This document shows positions 1-8,972 of a stretch of DNA of 20,956 nt, piece after piece; position 1 is the stretch's first letter, and every line of letters starts with the position of its first letter. The position numbers and the translations under genes are program-made. This DNA is from a virus, in the IMG/VR virus record IMGVR_UViG_3300030294_000181, positions 1 to 20,956 of that record; one strand, given 5' to 3'. A model generated the notes under the pieces. The model was not told the origin of the DNA. It saw only the letters and a list, made by a program, of their open reading frames with translations, and searched no databases.

Positions 1-742
1 AATTAGAATTAACATATTTAACTCCGCTCTTAACTGCTATACCACCATTTGTTCCAGTAGTATCGACTATGTTTTGCATATCTTTATTTGGTTTAAGAAC
101 ATTATCCCTTATATCAGTTACTTCTTTACCATATAAAGGATTCTTTTTAAAATCTAGTACTCCTCCTGATGGGATTTGAACTCCATAATAACTTCTTTGA
201 GGAAAATCACTTCCAAATTCATCTATCTTTCCTAACCCATTATATGCCTGAATTTGATGTAACTCGTCATTATAACCAAGGTTTTTAGCGTATGCTCTTT
301 TCTGTTGTAACGTGTATACTAAATCATCTTCTGCAGAGTCTGCTTTATCTGGATGCATTTGCGTAGTAAGTATATGCCCTGGATTCTCTGGATCTATCTT
401 GCCCATACCGGTTTCTACCTGTGCAACTCCAAGAGGGGTCCATGGGTCTTCTCCTCTATCTTTTGATGCAGCCACAACATTTACAGCAGTAGAAGTTGGA
501 TATATCCCAGCTTTAGAATCTCTAGTAGGAACCATCGGAGCTCCTGTTGTTGCACGTAATACTCTTTTATCTCGAATATTTATTGTCCTTGGAGTAGGGT
601 CTCCTTTGACGACTCTGGACATATCTATCTGTGGATTTATATTATTTACTGGAGCGACATATGTAGAGGAATTAGTCTGAACGTTATTCCTCCACGCGTC
701 TGTTAATAATGAATTTAGTTTTGGTATAATTTTATTTGGCAT
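1..742 (-). CDS. Putative virion transglycosylase-like protein (3' end outside window)
   Basis: The reading frame opens with ATG at 742-740 (protein begins MPNKIIPKLNSLL) and stays open for about 247 codons to the window edge, so the C-terminus is missing. Around residues 95-145 it reads ASKDRGEDPWTPLGVAQVET, then GMGKIDPENPGH and later AYNGLGKID. This resembles the lysozyme/lytic-transglycosylase pattern of a catalytic Glu (E110 here) in a Q-x-E-[TS]-G-x-G setting, which would locally cut peptidoglycan during DNA entry. The start lies 1 base beyond the portal stop codon, so the two genes are co-transcribed and probably translationally coupled. The position right after the portal fits a virion protein. 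The enzymatic call rests on short motifs only; a plain structural protein is the alternative. Confidence 0.5.
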   Translation of the reverse strand, partial: MPNKIIPKLNSLLTDAWRNNVQTNSSTYVAPVNNINPQIDMSRVVKGDPTPRTINIRDKRVLRATTGAPMVPTRDSKAGIYPTSTAVNVVAASKDRGEDPWTPLGVAQVETGMGKIDPENPGHILTTQMHPDKADSAEDDLVYTLQQKRAYAKNLGYNDELHQIQAYNGLGKIDEFGSDFPQRSYYGVQIPSGGVLDFKKNPLYGKEVTDIRDNVLKPNKDMQNIVDTTGTNGGIAVKSGVKYVNSN

Positions 743-743
743 A

Positions 744-3296
744 TTATCTCTCCCCAACTACTTTATTTTTGAGCGCTGTCCTAGATTTAATTTTCTCTCT
801 AGCCATAGCTGCAGTATCTTTCATCTTCTGTAATTGCTGTTGCATATTAAGTTTTTTGCTTTCCAAGTCTAATTTAGACTTCTCCATACTTAATTTAGAT
901 TTTTCTATAGCCTTATCTGCTTCTATCCTAGATTTTTCAGTATCATTTTTCAATTGAGACTCACGAACTTTCTGTTCTCTATCCATTTGTTTATTAAACT
1001 TATCAGCTTCATGTTGATTTTGAGACAAAGATAGATTTGCAATCTCCATAACATCTGGTATACTATTACCATTGGCATCTAAACCAGGAGTTCCCTTATA
1101 CGCATTAAGTTCCGCTACAGCAACTTTAGTTTGGTTATCAGCGTCAACCTTATATTTCTCAAGATCTAATTTCTGTTGATCCATCTGAATGGCTTGTTGC
1201 TTAACTTCATTATTAGCTTGAATCTGTTGCATTTGATTCTGTTGTTCTTGTTGTTGTGCCTGCTGTTGTTGTTGTGCTTTAACCTGCTCTATATCTGCTA
1301 ATTTTGATTTAATTGCAGTGACACTATCTAATGTCATAATTTCAGCAACATCTAATAATGTAGCGCCATTTTGCATTGCAGGTTGATACAGGGATTTAAT
1401 AGCTTCTAAATTCTGCATATCTTTAGATGAGTCAGAAACAAATACATCCATATCTTCATAAAAGAAGTTATCAGCCAACTTCATAAAGATTCTAGTAGCA
1501 TCATTCATTACATATTGTATATTCTGACGTTTAGAATCTCTCCAACACTCTTTTGCAGTATTAAGTAGCATCCTTAATGCATTCTTTTTACACTGATTAT
1601 GCATCCAAAATAATGGCTCTGTAATATTAGCAGAATTATTAACGGCAGTATTTACATTTCCAACTAGTTCACTAGAAGTAACTTCTCCCTGTCTCTGTCT
1701 ACTTACGCCAGATATTTCAGCAACCATATCCTCGATCTTAGCCATTAGATTTATGTACTGACTAATAACATCAGACATAGTTAAATCAAGTGCCGAGATC
1801 TGATTAAACTGAGATGGTTTTCCACCTTCTCTGCCTGGTATATCCCAACCTTCTTCATATGGATTAACAAAGTTTACGCCAACAGCAGATAGATAATGCA
1901 TCCATTTTGCCGCATCTATATTCATTGACTTAGGGATCTGTGTAATATCCATTGTTATTACTTTCCCTTTATCTCTAGATAACGCAAGCTCTAATCGATA
2001 CCATACAATTATATACATATATTGAAGTGGTTTCATTATAGACACTAAAGATCTTGATTTTGAGTTAGTATTACTATAAATTACTCCTGAATATGGTAAT
2101 TTCTGAGAATTTAAATTATCAGAGGATACAAATTGATATTCTAATGGCTGTATGCCAACATATCCATCTTCTCCGAATCTATATCCTTCCCATACCTCAA
2201 TAACCCATTTCCATTCTATATTAAGTTCATTACCAATGGCCATGTAGTCTTCACTCACTATCATTTCTTGTGGTTGGTTATTCTCGTCAAGTACTGTTAC
2301 GAATCCAATCTTTTTATATGATTTCCATGTAGCATGCCATAAATTTATTTGATTTGGACTACCAATAGTAGAATCCCCTGGACCTGTAACTGTTTTCATA
2401 TCTAAATGAATATAATCAACATTAGATCCATCTCTACCATATCCATTTCCACCAGGCTTGACATTAGTCTCTTCAAGTAACTTATCTAATTGCTTATCAG
2501 TCATTTTATCATATAGTCTGTCATATATTTCTGTATGAGACATTCTCATGCGCCTAACAGCCCAATCACCATCTTCTATAAATTCTAAATCAGGAGAGTG
2601 ATCATGTCCAAAGTACATTGGATTTACATGCTCTAAATTTGGTTCTCCATTAATAACACCAGTATAATATATTTCTTTACCAGCGATTAATGCATCCTTC
2701 CACCCTTTATGGAACTCATGAGAGAGGCCTAACTTTTCTTTTAGATAATTTAAACTATGATAAGCCGTTTCTTCTGCAATGTCTTTATAGTCTTTTGTTA
2801 TAAAAGAAGATATTTTTTCAGGTGGCATTATTTCGCCAGTGCTCAATTTGGACTGGAATTCTTGCGCCTGTTCTGGAGACATAGTAGACATGACTTCTGC
2901 CATCATGTAGTCGACAATCATCTTCTTCATTTGATCTTGAACATCAGAAGACGCATCTTGGCTCGTCCTGATTACCCTGAAATTAAAGGGGTGTTTTGTT
3001 TCTTCTCCAAGTAAAAGGTCTACCTTTGGTCTAATAATATTAAAATCTTGTGCCGTAGCTGGAAATCCATCATCTTGTTTGAATGGGTCAGTTACATACT
3101 TTAAATCTTTTTCGTCAAATATACTATTATACAGATCATAATATGTCTGCATTTCCTCAAAGTTAGTTTTATCGGAACCAGAAGGAACAGTTTCCCCCAT
3201 ACCAATAATATAGTCTACGCAAGCTTCTCCCCACTCCTTAGTCTTCTTTTTAAGACTCAGTTTTTGTGCTGGAAACATAGTTGTTGTATTGTTCAT
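744..3296 (-). CDS. Phage portal protein (crAss-like type)
   Basis: An 850-residue protein encoded immediately downstream of the large terminase, the canonical place for the portal. The portal forms the ring at the capsid vertex through which the terminase pumps DNA. The N-terminal half has mixed alpha/beta content with many aromatic residues (for example IEWKWVIEVWEGYRFGEDGY around residues 360-380), followed by a helical region. Residues about 670-705 are extremely Gln-rich (runs such as AQQQQQAQQQEQQ), and the last 150 residues are highly charged and predicted coiled coil (KSRIEADKAIEKSKLSMEKS). Large portals with long charged C-terminal extensions are known in crAss-like phages. ATG at 3296 is 2 bases from the terminase stop. 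The family call comes from size, context and recognisable resemblance, not a search. Confidence 0.85.
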   Translation of the reverse strand: MNNTTTMFPAQKLSLKKKTKEWGEACVDYIIGMGETVPSGSDKTNFEEMQTYYDLYNSIFDEKDLKYVTDPFKQDDGFPATAQDFNIIRPKVDLLLGEETKHPFNFRVIRTSQDASSDVQDQMKKMIVDYMMAEVMSTMSPEQAQEFQSKLSTGEIMPPEKISSFITKDYKDIAEETAYHSLNYLKEKLGLSHEFHKGWKDALIAGKEIYYTGVINGEPNLEHVNPMYFGHDHSPDLEFIEDGDWAVRRMRMSHTEIYDRLYDKMTDKQLDKLLEETNVKPGGNGYGRDGSNVDYIHLDMKTVTGPGDSTIGSPNQINLWHATWKSYKKIGFVTVLDENNQPQEMIVSEDYMAIGNELNIEWKWVIEVWEGYRFGEDGYVGIQPLEYQFVSSDNLNSQKLPYSGVIYSNTNSKSRSLVSIMKPLQYMYIIVWYRLELALSRDKGKVITMDITQIPKSMNIDAAKWMHYLSAVGVNFVNPYEEGWDIPGREGGKPSQFNQISALDLTMSDVISQYINLMAKIEDMVAEISGVSRQRQGEVTSSELVGNVNTAVNNSANITEPLFWMHNQCKKNALRMLLNTAKECWRDSKRQNIQYVMNDATRIFMKLADNFFYEDMDVFVSDSSKDMQNLEAIKSLYQPAMQNGATLLDVAEIMTLDSVTAIKSKLADIEQVKAQQQQQAQQQEQQNQMQQIQANNEVKQQAIQMDQQKLDLEKYKVDADNQTKVAVAELNAYKGTPGLDANGNSIPDVMEIANLSLSQNQHEADKFNKQMDREQKVRESQLKNDTEKSRIEADKAIEKSKLSMEKSKLDLESKKLNMQQQLQKMKDTAAMAREKIKSRTALKNKVVGER

Positions 3297-3297
3297 T

Positions 3298-3950
3298 TTA
3301 ATTCCAATTTATATCTACTGAATTTTTTGCTATTTCTCCTAATGCGTCATCTGATGATCCCCACCATTCTCTACTAAATAGAGGTTTATTAAAGAGATTG
3401 TTTTTTCTAACATCTTCATTTTTTTTCTTTACATGAAGATTATGTAATTGTTGCCTATAGATCATTACCATTATAAGGGCTATAACCCTATCAAAGTTAC
3501 CTTTGTCGTTATATTGTATTAATTCTTCTAGTAATGGTTCTGATAATATCTTAGTTAAGTTCTTTTTGCCAGGAGCATATTCTTCATTTAACCATTCCTT
3601 TATAAGTCCTTCACCATAGTCCTTTATTTGGACATTCATATGAATTCCTTTTCTACGCTGTACTGTGGATTTTCCTATGATATCATTAATAATATCTGGT
3701 TGATCTGCTAGTAGGTAGTCAGAATGTTTCTGTGTAAAATATGGAAAGATCCCCTTACGTTCATTCTCATATAGTAGTCTAGCATTATAATACAGTAATA
3801 ATTTACGTACATTCTCGTAGTAATCTTCTGCAGTATCTGGCCTCCCAGTATACTCTGCCACTATTATATCATAGTATGATTCAAAGTCTTGTATTCGTTT
3901 ATAAATGAATGTAGCTCCTAAGGAATTAGTACCAGCCTTATCGTGATCAT
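3298..3950 (-). CDS. terL: Large terminase TerL, exon 2 (nuclease domain, C-terminal part)
   Basis: This stretch encodes the C-terminal 217 residues of the large terminase plus the last two bases of a split Tyr codon. The protein starts DHDKAGTNSLGATFIYKRI and continues with IVAEYTGRPDTAEDYYENV and YENERKG, typical of the RNase H-like nuclease domain that cuts concatemeric DNA at the end of packaging. A longer open frame extends upstream to an ATG at 4011, but its first 20 residues (MLSYMATYRSKDKK...) look unrelated and lie in the intron. Joining T4193 to A3950 creates the Tyr codon TAT and restores CDPYDHDKAGT in frame. The exon is therefore not an independent gene unless splicing fails. It ends 2 bases before the portal gene. 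Confidence 0.85.
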
Positions 3951-4192
3951 CAGTTTTGTTATCGTAAAGCTTTTTATCTTTACTTCTATATGTCGCCATA
4001 TAGCTCAGCATATATTATCAAGTTTGATTCTTGTCGAGCACTCTTGGCAGAATTATATTTATTCATCTGCTATGCGTTACGGTGATAATTAGCCTTTCGA
4101 AATCTAATTATTTACCTAGGTGTTTTCTACTAGAGACGTTCACCGATTTTGCTCAATTCTTACAGAAATTAATCTGCACCGCCATATCGTTA
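3951..4192 (-). mobile_element. Putative self-splicing group I intron (no ORF) in TerL
   Basis: A 242-base insertion separating two terminase exons. The upstream exon ends in U (4193) and the intron ends in G (3951), the group I rule. Exon CCGU (4196-4193) can pair with intron GCGG (4182-4179), giving a P1 helix with the diagnostic U-G at the splice site. Further helices visible by eye are UUGAGC/GCUCGA (4156-4151 with 4039-4034, P3-like), CGGUG/CACCG (4145-4141 with 4084-4080, P4-like) enclosing AUAAUUAG/CUAAUUAU, and CUAUAUG-GCGA-CAUAUAG (4003-3986), a 7-bp stem with a GNRA loop like P9. GUAAAG/CUUUAC (3983-3964) follows. I could not place P7 with confidence, so the subgroup is open. No homing endonuclease is encoded; the neighbouring intein may supply mobility. 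Confidence 0.75.
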
Positions 4193-6731
4193 ACGGGTCA
4201 CAATTATGTGACGTAATGTTTCTACACATATATGTATGTGTGTCGCATTCGAAATTATATACAGTTCCAGTATATTTAGATTTTTCAATCTTCGCTATCT
4301 TTAGATATATATATTTTCCGCATGAGGAGATTACTGCTTTATCTCCAGTCTTGACGACATCTTGAATCTTCTCTTCAATTATTCGTCTCATTTTTTCACT
4401 CTGAAGAAAGTGTTCAAATCCAGTTGGTATTATCCTTTTTATATATTTTCTTCCAATAGACAGCCTATACGATTCTTTACTTATGCATTCCTTACCATTA
4501 AATATAGATATACACTTTTTACTGTGTCTTGTTATTGTATTAAAAATTCCAGTAGCATATAACATATCCTGTAATGACTCTAGCATTTCTAAATTTATAC
4601 TAGTGAAGTTAACTCTAAGTTTTCCTCTATCATAAAATGCGCTTCCATCTGAATCTAAATATCCAGCAATAAAATACTTACGTAAATCGTTTCTTGCAAA
4701 TTTAACCCATTCTGGAATTCTTTTTCCATATGAATATCTTCCAAATTCATTTTCTAAAAACCCATATAAAATCTTACTAGTGAATCTTCTTGTTTCACCA
4801 CCATTCCATTTACAATGAGTGGTCTTTCTGTCAAATATTTTCTTAATTATATTATCGAATTGCAATGCAGACTTAGTTTGATCTTTTCCAAATGCAACGT
4901 ATATGTCATGAGAGTTTTTGTTTTTATTATTAAAACCATCTCCTAACCAACAGCCAAGAAACCACCAAAATAAAGGATTTTCAGAATTAAACTCCGCTCC
5001 AAAATATTTATATATAGTTGTTATGTATTTTTCATTTGATTCGCAATATCTATTTGGTATTTTTAATCTATCTCCTACTGAAACATCTTTGGCATTTATA
5101 AATTGATCCTCTATTAGCAATGGGTGCTCTCCAGTAAAATTAGTCCCTCTATATGAACCATGAGGAGTTACTCTATATGTATCGCAGTTTTCTTTGTATC
5201 TTTTTTGAAATACCTTAATTTCAACTTCCTCTCCTTTTTCATTTATAAGCAAATCATTATGGTCTATTTTTTCAACATCTTTAAGCCCATGATTTGTTAA
5301 AACTTTTTCTCCAGGAGTTAAACATCCTGCTATGTATAATTGATTTGAAGTGTCCTTGCTTGGATGCTCCCATATGACTATGCTCCCCTCATGTTTATCA
5401 TCCCTACCAAGTGGATATTTAGTTATATCACCTTTCTGTTTGATAGTCCAGTTTAATTCACCATTAATGTAATTTAAATCGCCTACTTGTTTATGTGATT
5501 GTAGCTTCCTGTTAGTACGTATTGCTGCTAACTGTATCATTAACTCTTTCTTTGGAAATATATTCCCTGTGAGCTCTAAAACAGCTTCCTGAGGGGTTAT
5601 AGGGTTCTCTGCAATATACCTATCAATTGCTCTAGAATCAGACGATCCATCTATTACTTTTTGACGCTCAGACATAGCATAATCAATAGCTTTAGTCTTT
5701 AGGCTATTGCCATTCTTATCCATGAACATCCTTTTGCTATTTGCATCAAGTACAGACATATTAGCATATACCGGAACAAAGAAAGCACATGTATTACCAT
5801 CTGCACCTTCATCCCATATATTTGGGAATGCCTTAATGTTATATCCAGATGGATTGTAGAACATTTCTTTTAGCCCATCAAATCTAGATCCTTCATCACC
5901 ACCAGTACCAAACGCTATCATTAAACCAAATGCCTTTCCATCTTCTTCTACAGATGGTCTAGCTATCTGCCAAGCTTGTAAGATATCTTTAAATGATCCA
6001 GCCTCTTCCCATAGTATAAGTTTACCACGTTTACCACGAGCTTTATTGGGGTCATTCTTTAATGATACTCCAATTATTTCAGACTTATAACCAACTTCAA
6101 TCTTATTACCCATTTCGTCAGTAGTAATAATAGAAGCTTTTCTATGCATTTTAGTATTAATCGCTTGACGTTTCTTAGACCATGCAGTATGTTCATCTAT
6201 GAAGTCCATATAGTCCCATGCCTTAGTTAGTAGTCCATCTCTTACTAAATATTCTGTTTCTGCAGCAATAGCATATCCTTTAGAATCGGGTATTAGATAA
6301 TAGTTTCTATCTAGCATAGACCCGCCCTTAAATGAATATCCTTTACCACGCGACTTTAAAACACACATATGGCTGCCATCTTCCTCTGCCTCTTGAACAG
6401 CAGTAAAGTAATAATAATCATAATCGTAAAAGTCAGGAAACTCTCTTGATTTCTCTCTGCGCGTTTTTACATTTCCAAATCTATCTTTATATGTAAACTC
6501 TACTAATCGTAGTATTGGACAATAATTTAAGTAAAAATAGTTATATCCGCTTATCCAATCTCCATCTGGAGCAGTATATCCCTCTACACATCTCTCTGCT
6601 TCTTTATCCCAATATGTTAAGTATTCAGTAGTACCATATGGTGCGAAACAGTAAACCCCATGGTCCTGAAAGTGGATCGCGGGGTTTCTGAATTTATTTG
6701 AATTTAAAACCTTCTTATTGAAATTAATCAT
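4193..6731 (-). CDS. terL: Large terminase TerL, exon 1 (ATPase domain, interrupted by an intein)
   Basis: This is the ATPase part of the DNA-packaging motor, starting with ATG at 6731. Residues 126-137 (KSRGKGYSFKGG) match the crAss-like Walker A region. LILWEEAG at about 238-245 is the Walker B with catalytic Glu, and AFGTGGDEGS at about 273-282 fits the coupling motif. Residues 470-843 are an intein, after which the terminase resumes with Cys-Asp-Pro. Without intron removal the frame runs 17 more codons (LTIWRCRLIS...) and stops at 4140, losing the nuclease domain. With both elements removed, exon 1 plus exon 2 gives a 1063-residue precursor and a 689-residue mature protein. The Asp after the extein Cys corresponds to the first metal-binding Asp of the nuclease (G-x-D-P pattern). 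Adjacent genes are portal downstream and a small basic protein upstream. Confidence 0.88.
4203..5324 (-). mobile_element. Intein with LAGLIDADG homing endonuclease inside TerL
   Basis: A 374-residue in-frame insertion with all hallmarks of a self-splicing protein element. It starts with Cys1 (CLTPGEKVLTNHGLKDVEKI, splicing block A), has the block B pattern FTGEHPLL with the key His, and ends with YNFECDTHTYMCRNITSHN followed by the extein Cys (blocks F and G; terminal Asn and Cys+1). Between them sit two dodecapeptide motifs of a LAGLIDADG homing endonuclease, LGCWLGDGF and IAGYLDSDGS, each with the Asp expected for metal binding. The element should splice itself out of the terminase. The endonuclease would cut intein-less alleles and drive copying. 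The exteins flanking it read LYIAG and CDPYD. All residues needed for splicing are present, so it looks active. Confidence 0.93.
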
Positions 6732-6740
6732 TATTAGTTT

Positions 6741-7037
6741 TTACTTTTTCAACCATTCTTTAAATTGCGTATATTTTGCTTTTAAGAATGATGCAATATA
6801 ATTACCAATTCTTTTGAAAATATTCAATTTTCTTACTGTTTTAATTACTACTACTTCTGGGGTAACAGATACAGTGGTATCAGTTGATGGAGTGGTAATG
6901 GAAATGGATTTACGTTTACGTCTCTTATTGTATGGTTTCTTTACTATAGGAGCAATCTCAACTGAATTAACAGGAGCTACGATTTCATTTGTTGTAGGTG
7001 TCAATGCCGTGGCAGAAACCTTATTTGTATTATTCAT
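6741..7037 (-). CDS. Small basic Thr/Val-rich protein, unknown
   Basis: A protein of 98 residues starting at ATG 7037 (an upstream TTG at 7043 is less likely). The first half is Thr/Pro/Val-rich and low in complexity. It then has a very basic patch KKPYNKRRKRKS, a second Thr/Ser-rich stretch, and a basic amphipathic C-terminus (FKRIGNYIASFLKAKYTQFKEWLKK). I do not recognise it. Its position 9 bases upstream of the terminase raises the possibility of a DNA-binding packaging accessory protein such as a small terminase, but it lacks an evident helix-turn-helix, so this is only a guess. An inverted repeat lies just upstream of its start. Confidence 0.6.
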   Translation of the reverse strand: MNNTNKVSATALTPTTNEIVAPVNSVEIAPIVKKPYNKRRKRKSISITTPSTDTTVSVTPEVVVIKTVRKLNIFKRIGNYIASFLKAKYTQFKEWLKK

Positions 7038-7050
7038 AATCAATAATTAT

Positions 7051-7066
7051 TGTTTAGTGTTCTAAA
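7051..7066. promoter_or_regulatory. Inverted repeat GTTTAG-tgtt-CTAAAC upstream of the small basic gene
   Basis: A perfect 6-bp inverted repeat with a 4-base spacer lies 14 bases upstream of the ATG at 7037, in the 70-base gap between two leftward genes. It could be an operator or a small RNA hairpin in the leader. The sequence ACGTTTA next to it resembles the core of the leftward promoter-like motif seen at 12111 and 13679, but the match is too short to call. Confidence 0.35.
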
Positions 7067-7113
7067 CGTTGTTTAATTTAATTTGTTTTATTAATAGTAG
7101 CATGGTATACAAC

Positions 7114-7449
7114 TTAATTATGTATAGATCCGCAATAAACTTTTTCTGAACAATCATTTTTACTTCTAAGTTCCATCCTCCTTTTCTCCATTTCTACTGT
7201 AAAGTTAGTCAAATCATCATTATCTATGATAATCAGTCTTTTTATATTATCATTCGGATACATCTTCAGAATAATATTATCTTTTTTAGCAATTTTCATT
7301 TCGTCCTGATATGTTACTTCTAGATCTTCATTAGCAATATACCAACAGTCTACATTATTTGATATACTATTGTTTACCCTAGTCTCTAAAGTTTCTGGAT
7401 TAAATAATATGGCAGTACTACTATTTTCACTTAATATCAACTTGTTCAT
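7114..7449 (-). CDS. Unknown protein of 111 residues
   Basis: ATG at 7449 overlaps the stop of the upstream nuclease gene in an ATGA arrangement, so translation is probably coupled. The sequence (MNKLILSENSSTAILFNPET, later VTYQDEMKIAKKDNIILKMY and NDNIKRLIIIDNDDLTNFTV) alternates hydrophobic and polar residues in short strands, suggesting a small beta-rich fold. No signal peptide or membrane segment. I do not recognise a family. The 70 bases after its stop are the only sizeable gap before the terminase cluster. Confidence 0.65.
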   Translation of the reverse strand: MNKLILSENSSTAILFNPETLETRVNNSISNNVDCWYIANEDLEVTYQDEMKIAKKDNIILKMYPNDNIKRLIIIDNDDLTNFTVEMEKRRMELRSKNDCSEKVYCGSIHN

Positions 7450-7922
7450 TTCGTTTCTTGTTTATTTGGTTTTTTTATTATATCAACGCACATCACTACT
7501 TCTTTCTGACTTTCTGGTTTCATTACTATACCTTGAAAATCTAATTCATTTAATTTGGCTTTGAATAACTTCCATCTTAATGGAAATGCATCATTAGCAA
7601 AACCTTTTGTTTCTATTATCCAACCATTATCTACTCCACAGAAATCAGGCGTATATGCAATCTCTCTTACATTCTCTATTAGATCAAATCGCTTAGTAGA
7701 TGATAGTATCTTCTTATTCTTATCTCTAGTGATCTTACCAGTATCTTCATAACATTTAAAGTTTGCTTTAAACTTCTGTATTAGAACATATGGTTCTGGT
7801 TGATATATAAATGGTATGTTATTCTCTTTTAATAGTTTATAACAGAACAACTCCAATCCAGATTTAAATTTTTGACCATCATATTCATGAGTCTTCGCAT
7901 TCTTTACTTTAACATTTACCAT
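7446..7922 (-). CDS. PD-(D/E)XK-type endonuclease (DUF1064/VSR-like)
   Basis: A 158-residue protein with the spaced acidic residues of a PD-(D/E)XK nuclease. SGLELFCYKLL at 21-31 carries the first Glu, YTPDFCG at 90-96 the Asp, and WIIETKGF at 101-108 the E-x-K pair. This layout, with N-terminal SxLE, is seen in phage DUF1064 endonucleases and VSR/TnsA-like nucleases. Likely roles are cutting branched or unmodified DNA during replication, recombination or packaging. It overlaps by 14 bases the short upstream ORF and by 4 bases the downstream gene. The fold call is fairly firm, the substrate is unknown. Confidence 0.75.
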   Translation of the reverse strand: MVNVKVKNAKTHEYDGQKFKSGLELFCYKLLKENNIPFIYQPEPYVLIQKFKANFKCYEDTGKITRDKNKKILSSTKRFDLIENVREIAYTPDFCGVDNGWIIETKGFANDAFPLRWKLFKAKLNELDFQGIVMKPESQKEVVMCVDIIKKPNKQETK

Positions 7923-8037
7923 TTATAAGATAATTTAAATATTCTATTTCTTTTCTTGCTCTATAATCATGAAATGCTATCCATTCCTCATAAATCATCC
8001 ATCTAATTTCTTTAGTAGATTTATTAGTTGCGTCCAT
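7909..8037 (-). CDS. Small ORF, 42 residues, unknown
   Basis: An ORF from ATG 8037 to TAA 7911-7909 encoding MDATNKSTKEIRWMIYEEWI, then AFHDYRARKEIEYLNYLING. It fills precisely the gap between two leftward genes, starting 2 bases after the upstream stop at 8039 and overlapping the next start by 14 bases. The composition (Trp, Tyr, Arg, Glu in a helical pattern) is protein-like. No known function; likely a small soluble helical protein. Confidence 0.55.
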   Translation of the reverse strand: MDATNKSTKEIRWMIYEEWIAFHDYRARKEIEYLNYLINGKC

Positions 8038-8038
8038 A

Positions 8039-8434
8039 TTAATTAATCCTCATTTGATCAAATTCTACTTTACCTTCTTGTATCAATCTCTTTATATTCT
8101 TCTGACTATCACTTAACTTGGATTCTCCAGATTTAATCTCAAGTAATACAATCTTATCTTCTTCAAATATAATGTAGTCTATTGGATTACCTAAGAAATG
8201 TGCTTTCTTTGGATTGTATTTAAAGTCCTTTAAGAACGGTGCTAGGTTTTCTGATATCTGACCAAGTCTGACCTCAGATGATTTCTTTTGTGACAATAGA
8301 GTTGAATATGATTCTAATAGGTCTTTTATATATGCCTTTTGATACCCTATTTTATTTAATGTCCATAGAACATATGCAAATATAGAAGATAAGAACAATA
8401 TAAATATTGGAATTAAATATTTTAATGATTCCAT
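8039..8434 (-). CDS. Membrane-anchored Holliday-junction-resolvase-related endonuclease
   Basis: I start it at the ATG at 8434 (MESLKYLIPIFILFLSSIFA) because this sits 1 base from the upstream stop; an earlier ATG at 8479 would overlap the neighbour by 44 bases. The 131-residue product has one N-terminal membrane helix (about 4-24), a helical linker, then a nuclease-like domain. The latter contains RLGQISENLAPFLKDFKYNP, FLGNPIDYIIFEED and VLLEIKSGES. The Asp, the E-x-K and the early Glu match the family described as endonucleases related to archaeal Holliday junction resolvases (Pfam Endonuc_Holl), which also has an N-terminal membrane segment. Probable substrate is branched DNA near the membrane; this is inferred from the family. 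Confidence 0.78.
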   Translation of the reverse strand: MESLKYLIPIFILFLSSIFAYVLWTLNKIGYQKAYIKDLLESYSTLLSQKKSSEVRLGQISENLAPFLKDFKYNPKKAHFLGNPIDYIIFEEDKIVLLEIKSGESKLSDSQKNIKRLIQEGKVEFDQMRIN

Positions 8435-8435
8435 A

Positions 8436-8972
8436 TTATCTTGATTTAGGCATTTCATAATGACCAACTTCACTACCACCCTGTACTCTAGACGATTCTA
8501 ATTCATCCTTACGTACTTGCTTCTCTAGTGATGTTACAGACTTAATTGTCTTATCTAATTGAGCTCCAGCTGTTAATGCTTCTTTTACCATACGCATATC
8601 GAGGGTCCCTGTTACAATGTTATTTAAATACTTACTTATGGCGCTTAGTGTATTTCTATATCCAGTTAATAACTGTAGTAATAATGTATCCAGGAACTCT
8701 AAATATGTTTGTTCTGCATATATAATATCAGGAGTAGGTTCCCAATCTTCAGTAAACAATTCTTTCCTTAATCTTTCGTCTCTATACTCTAATGGCATTG
8801 AGATTACATAAGGACTATCTGGATGATGTTTGAAAAATATATAATCTATGTATTTTGTAGCTAAATCTTTATCTGTATTGTCATTCCATATCTTTTTAAA
8901 ACAAGGAATTTCTAATGTGTCTTGATGTATAACTACCTTCCCTCCAACTATATCTGCAAGTTTATTATTCAT
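8436..8972 (-). CDS. Conserved-looking phage protein of 178 residues, unknown
   Basis: A mostly helical protein. Its middle reads TYLEFLDTLLLQLLTGYRNT, then LSAISKYLNNIVTGTLDMRM, with a charged helix near the C-terminus (KTIKSVTSLEKQVRKDELES). No membrane segment or known catalytic motif. The start overlaps the upstream stop by 8 bases, and its stop abuts the resolvase start. Its place in the block ahead of the terminase suggests a virion-assembly or DNA-metabolism accessory, but I cannot assign a role. Confidence 0.7.
   Translation of the reverse strand: MNNKLADIVGGKVVIHQDTLEIPCFKKIWNDNTDKDLATKYIDYIFFKHHPDSPYVISMPLEYRDERLRKELFTEDWEPTPDIIYAEQTYLEFLDTLLLQLLTGYRNTLSAISKYLNNIVTGTLDMRMVKEALTAGAQLDKTIKSVTSLEKQVRKDELESSRVQGGSEVGHYEMPKSR

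Noticed and set aside
312-680. Plus-strand ORF of 122 codons
   Set aside because: It lies antisense to the strongly protein-like putative transglycosylase frame.
1225-1290. CAA/TTG-rich repeat as a possible CRISPR or satellite
   Set aside because: It is simply the Gln-rich coding part of the portal gene, with no spacer structure.
3951-4011. ATG at 4011 as the start of an independent 237-residue gene
   Set aside because: Its first 20 residues lie in the putative intron and do not resemble terminase, whereas splicing at 3951 restores a known motif.
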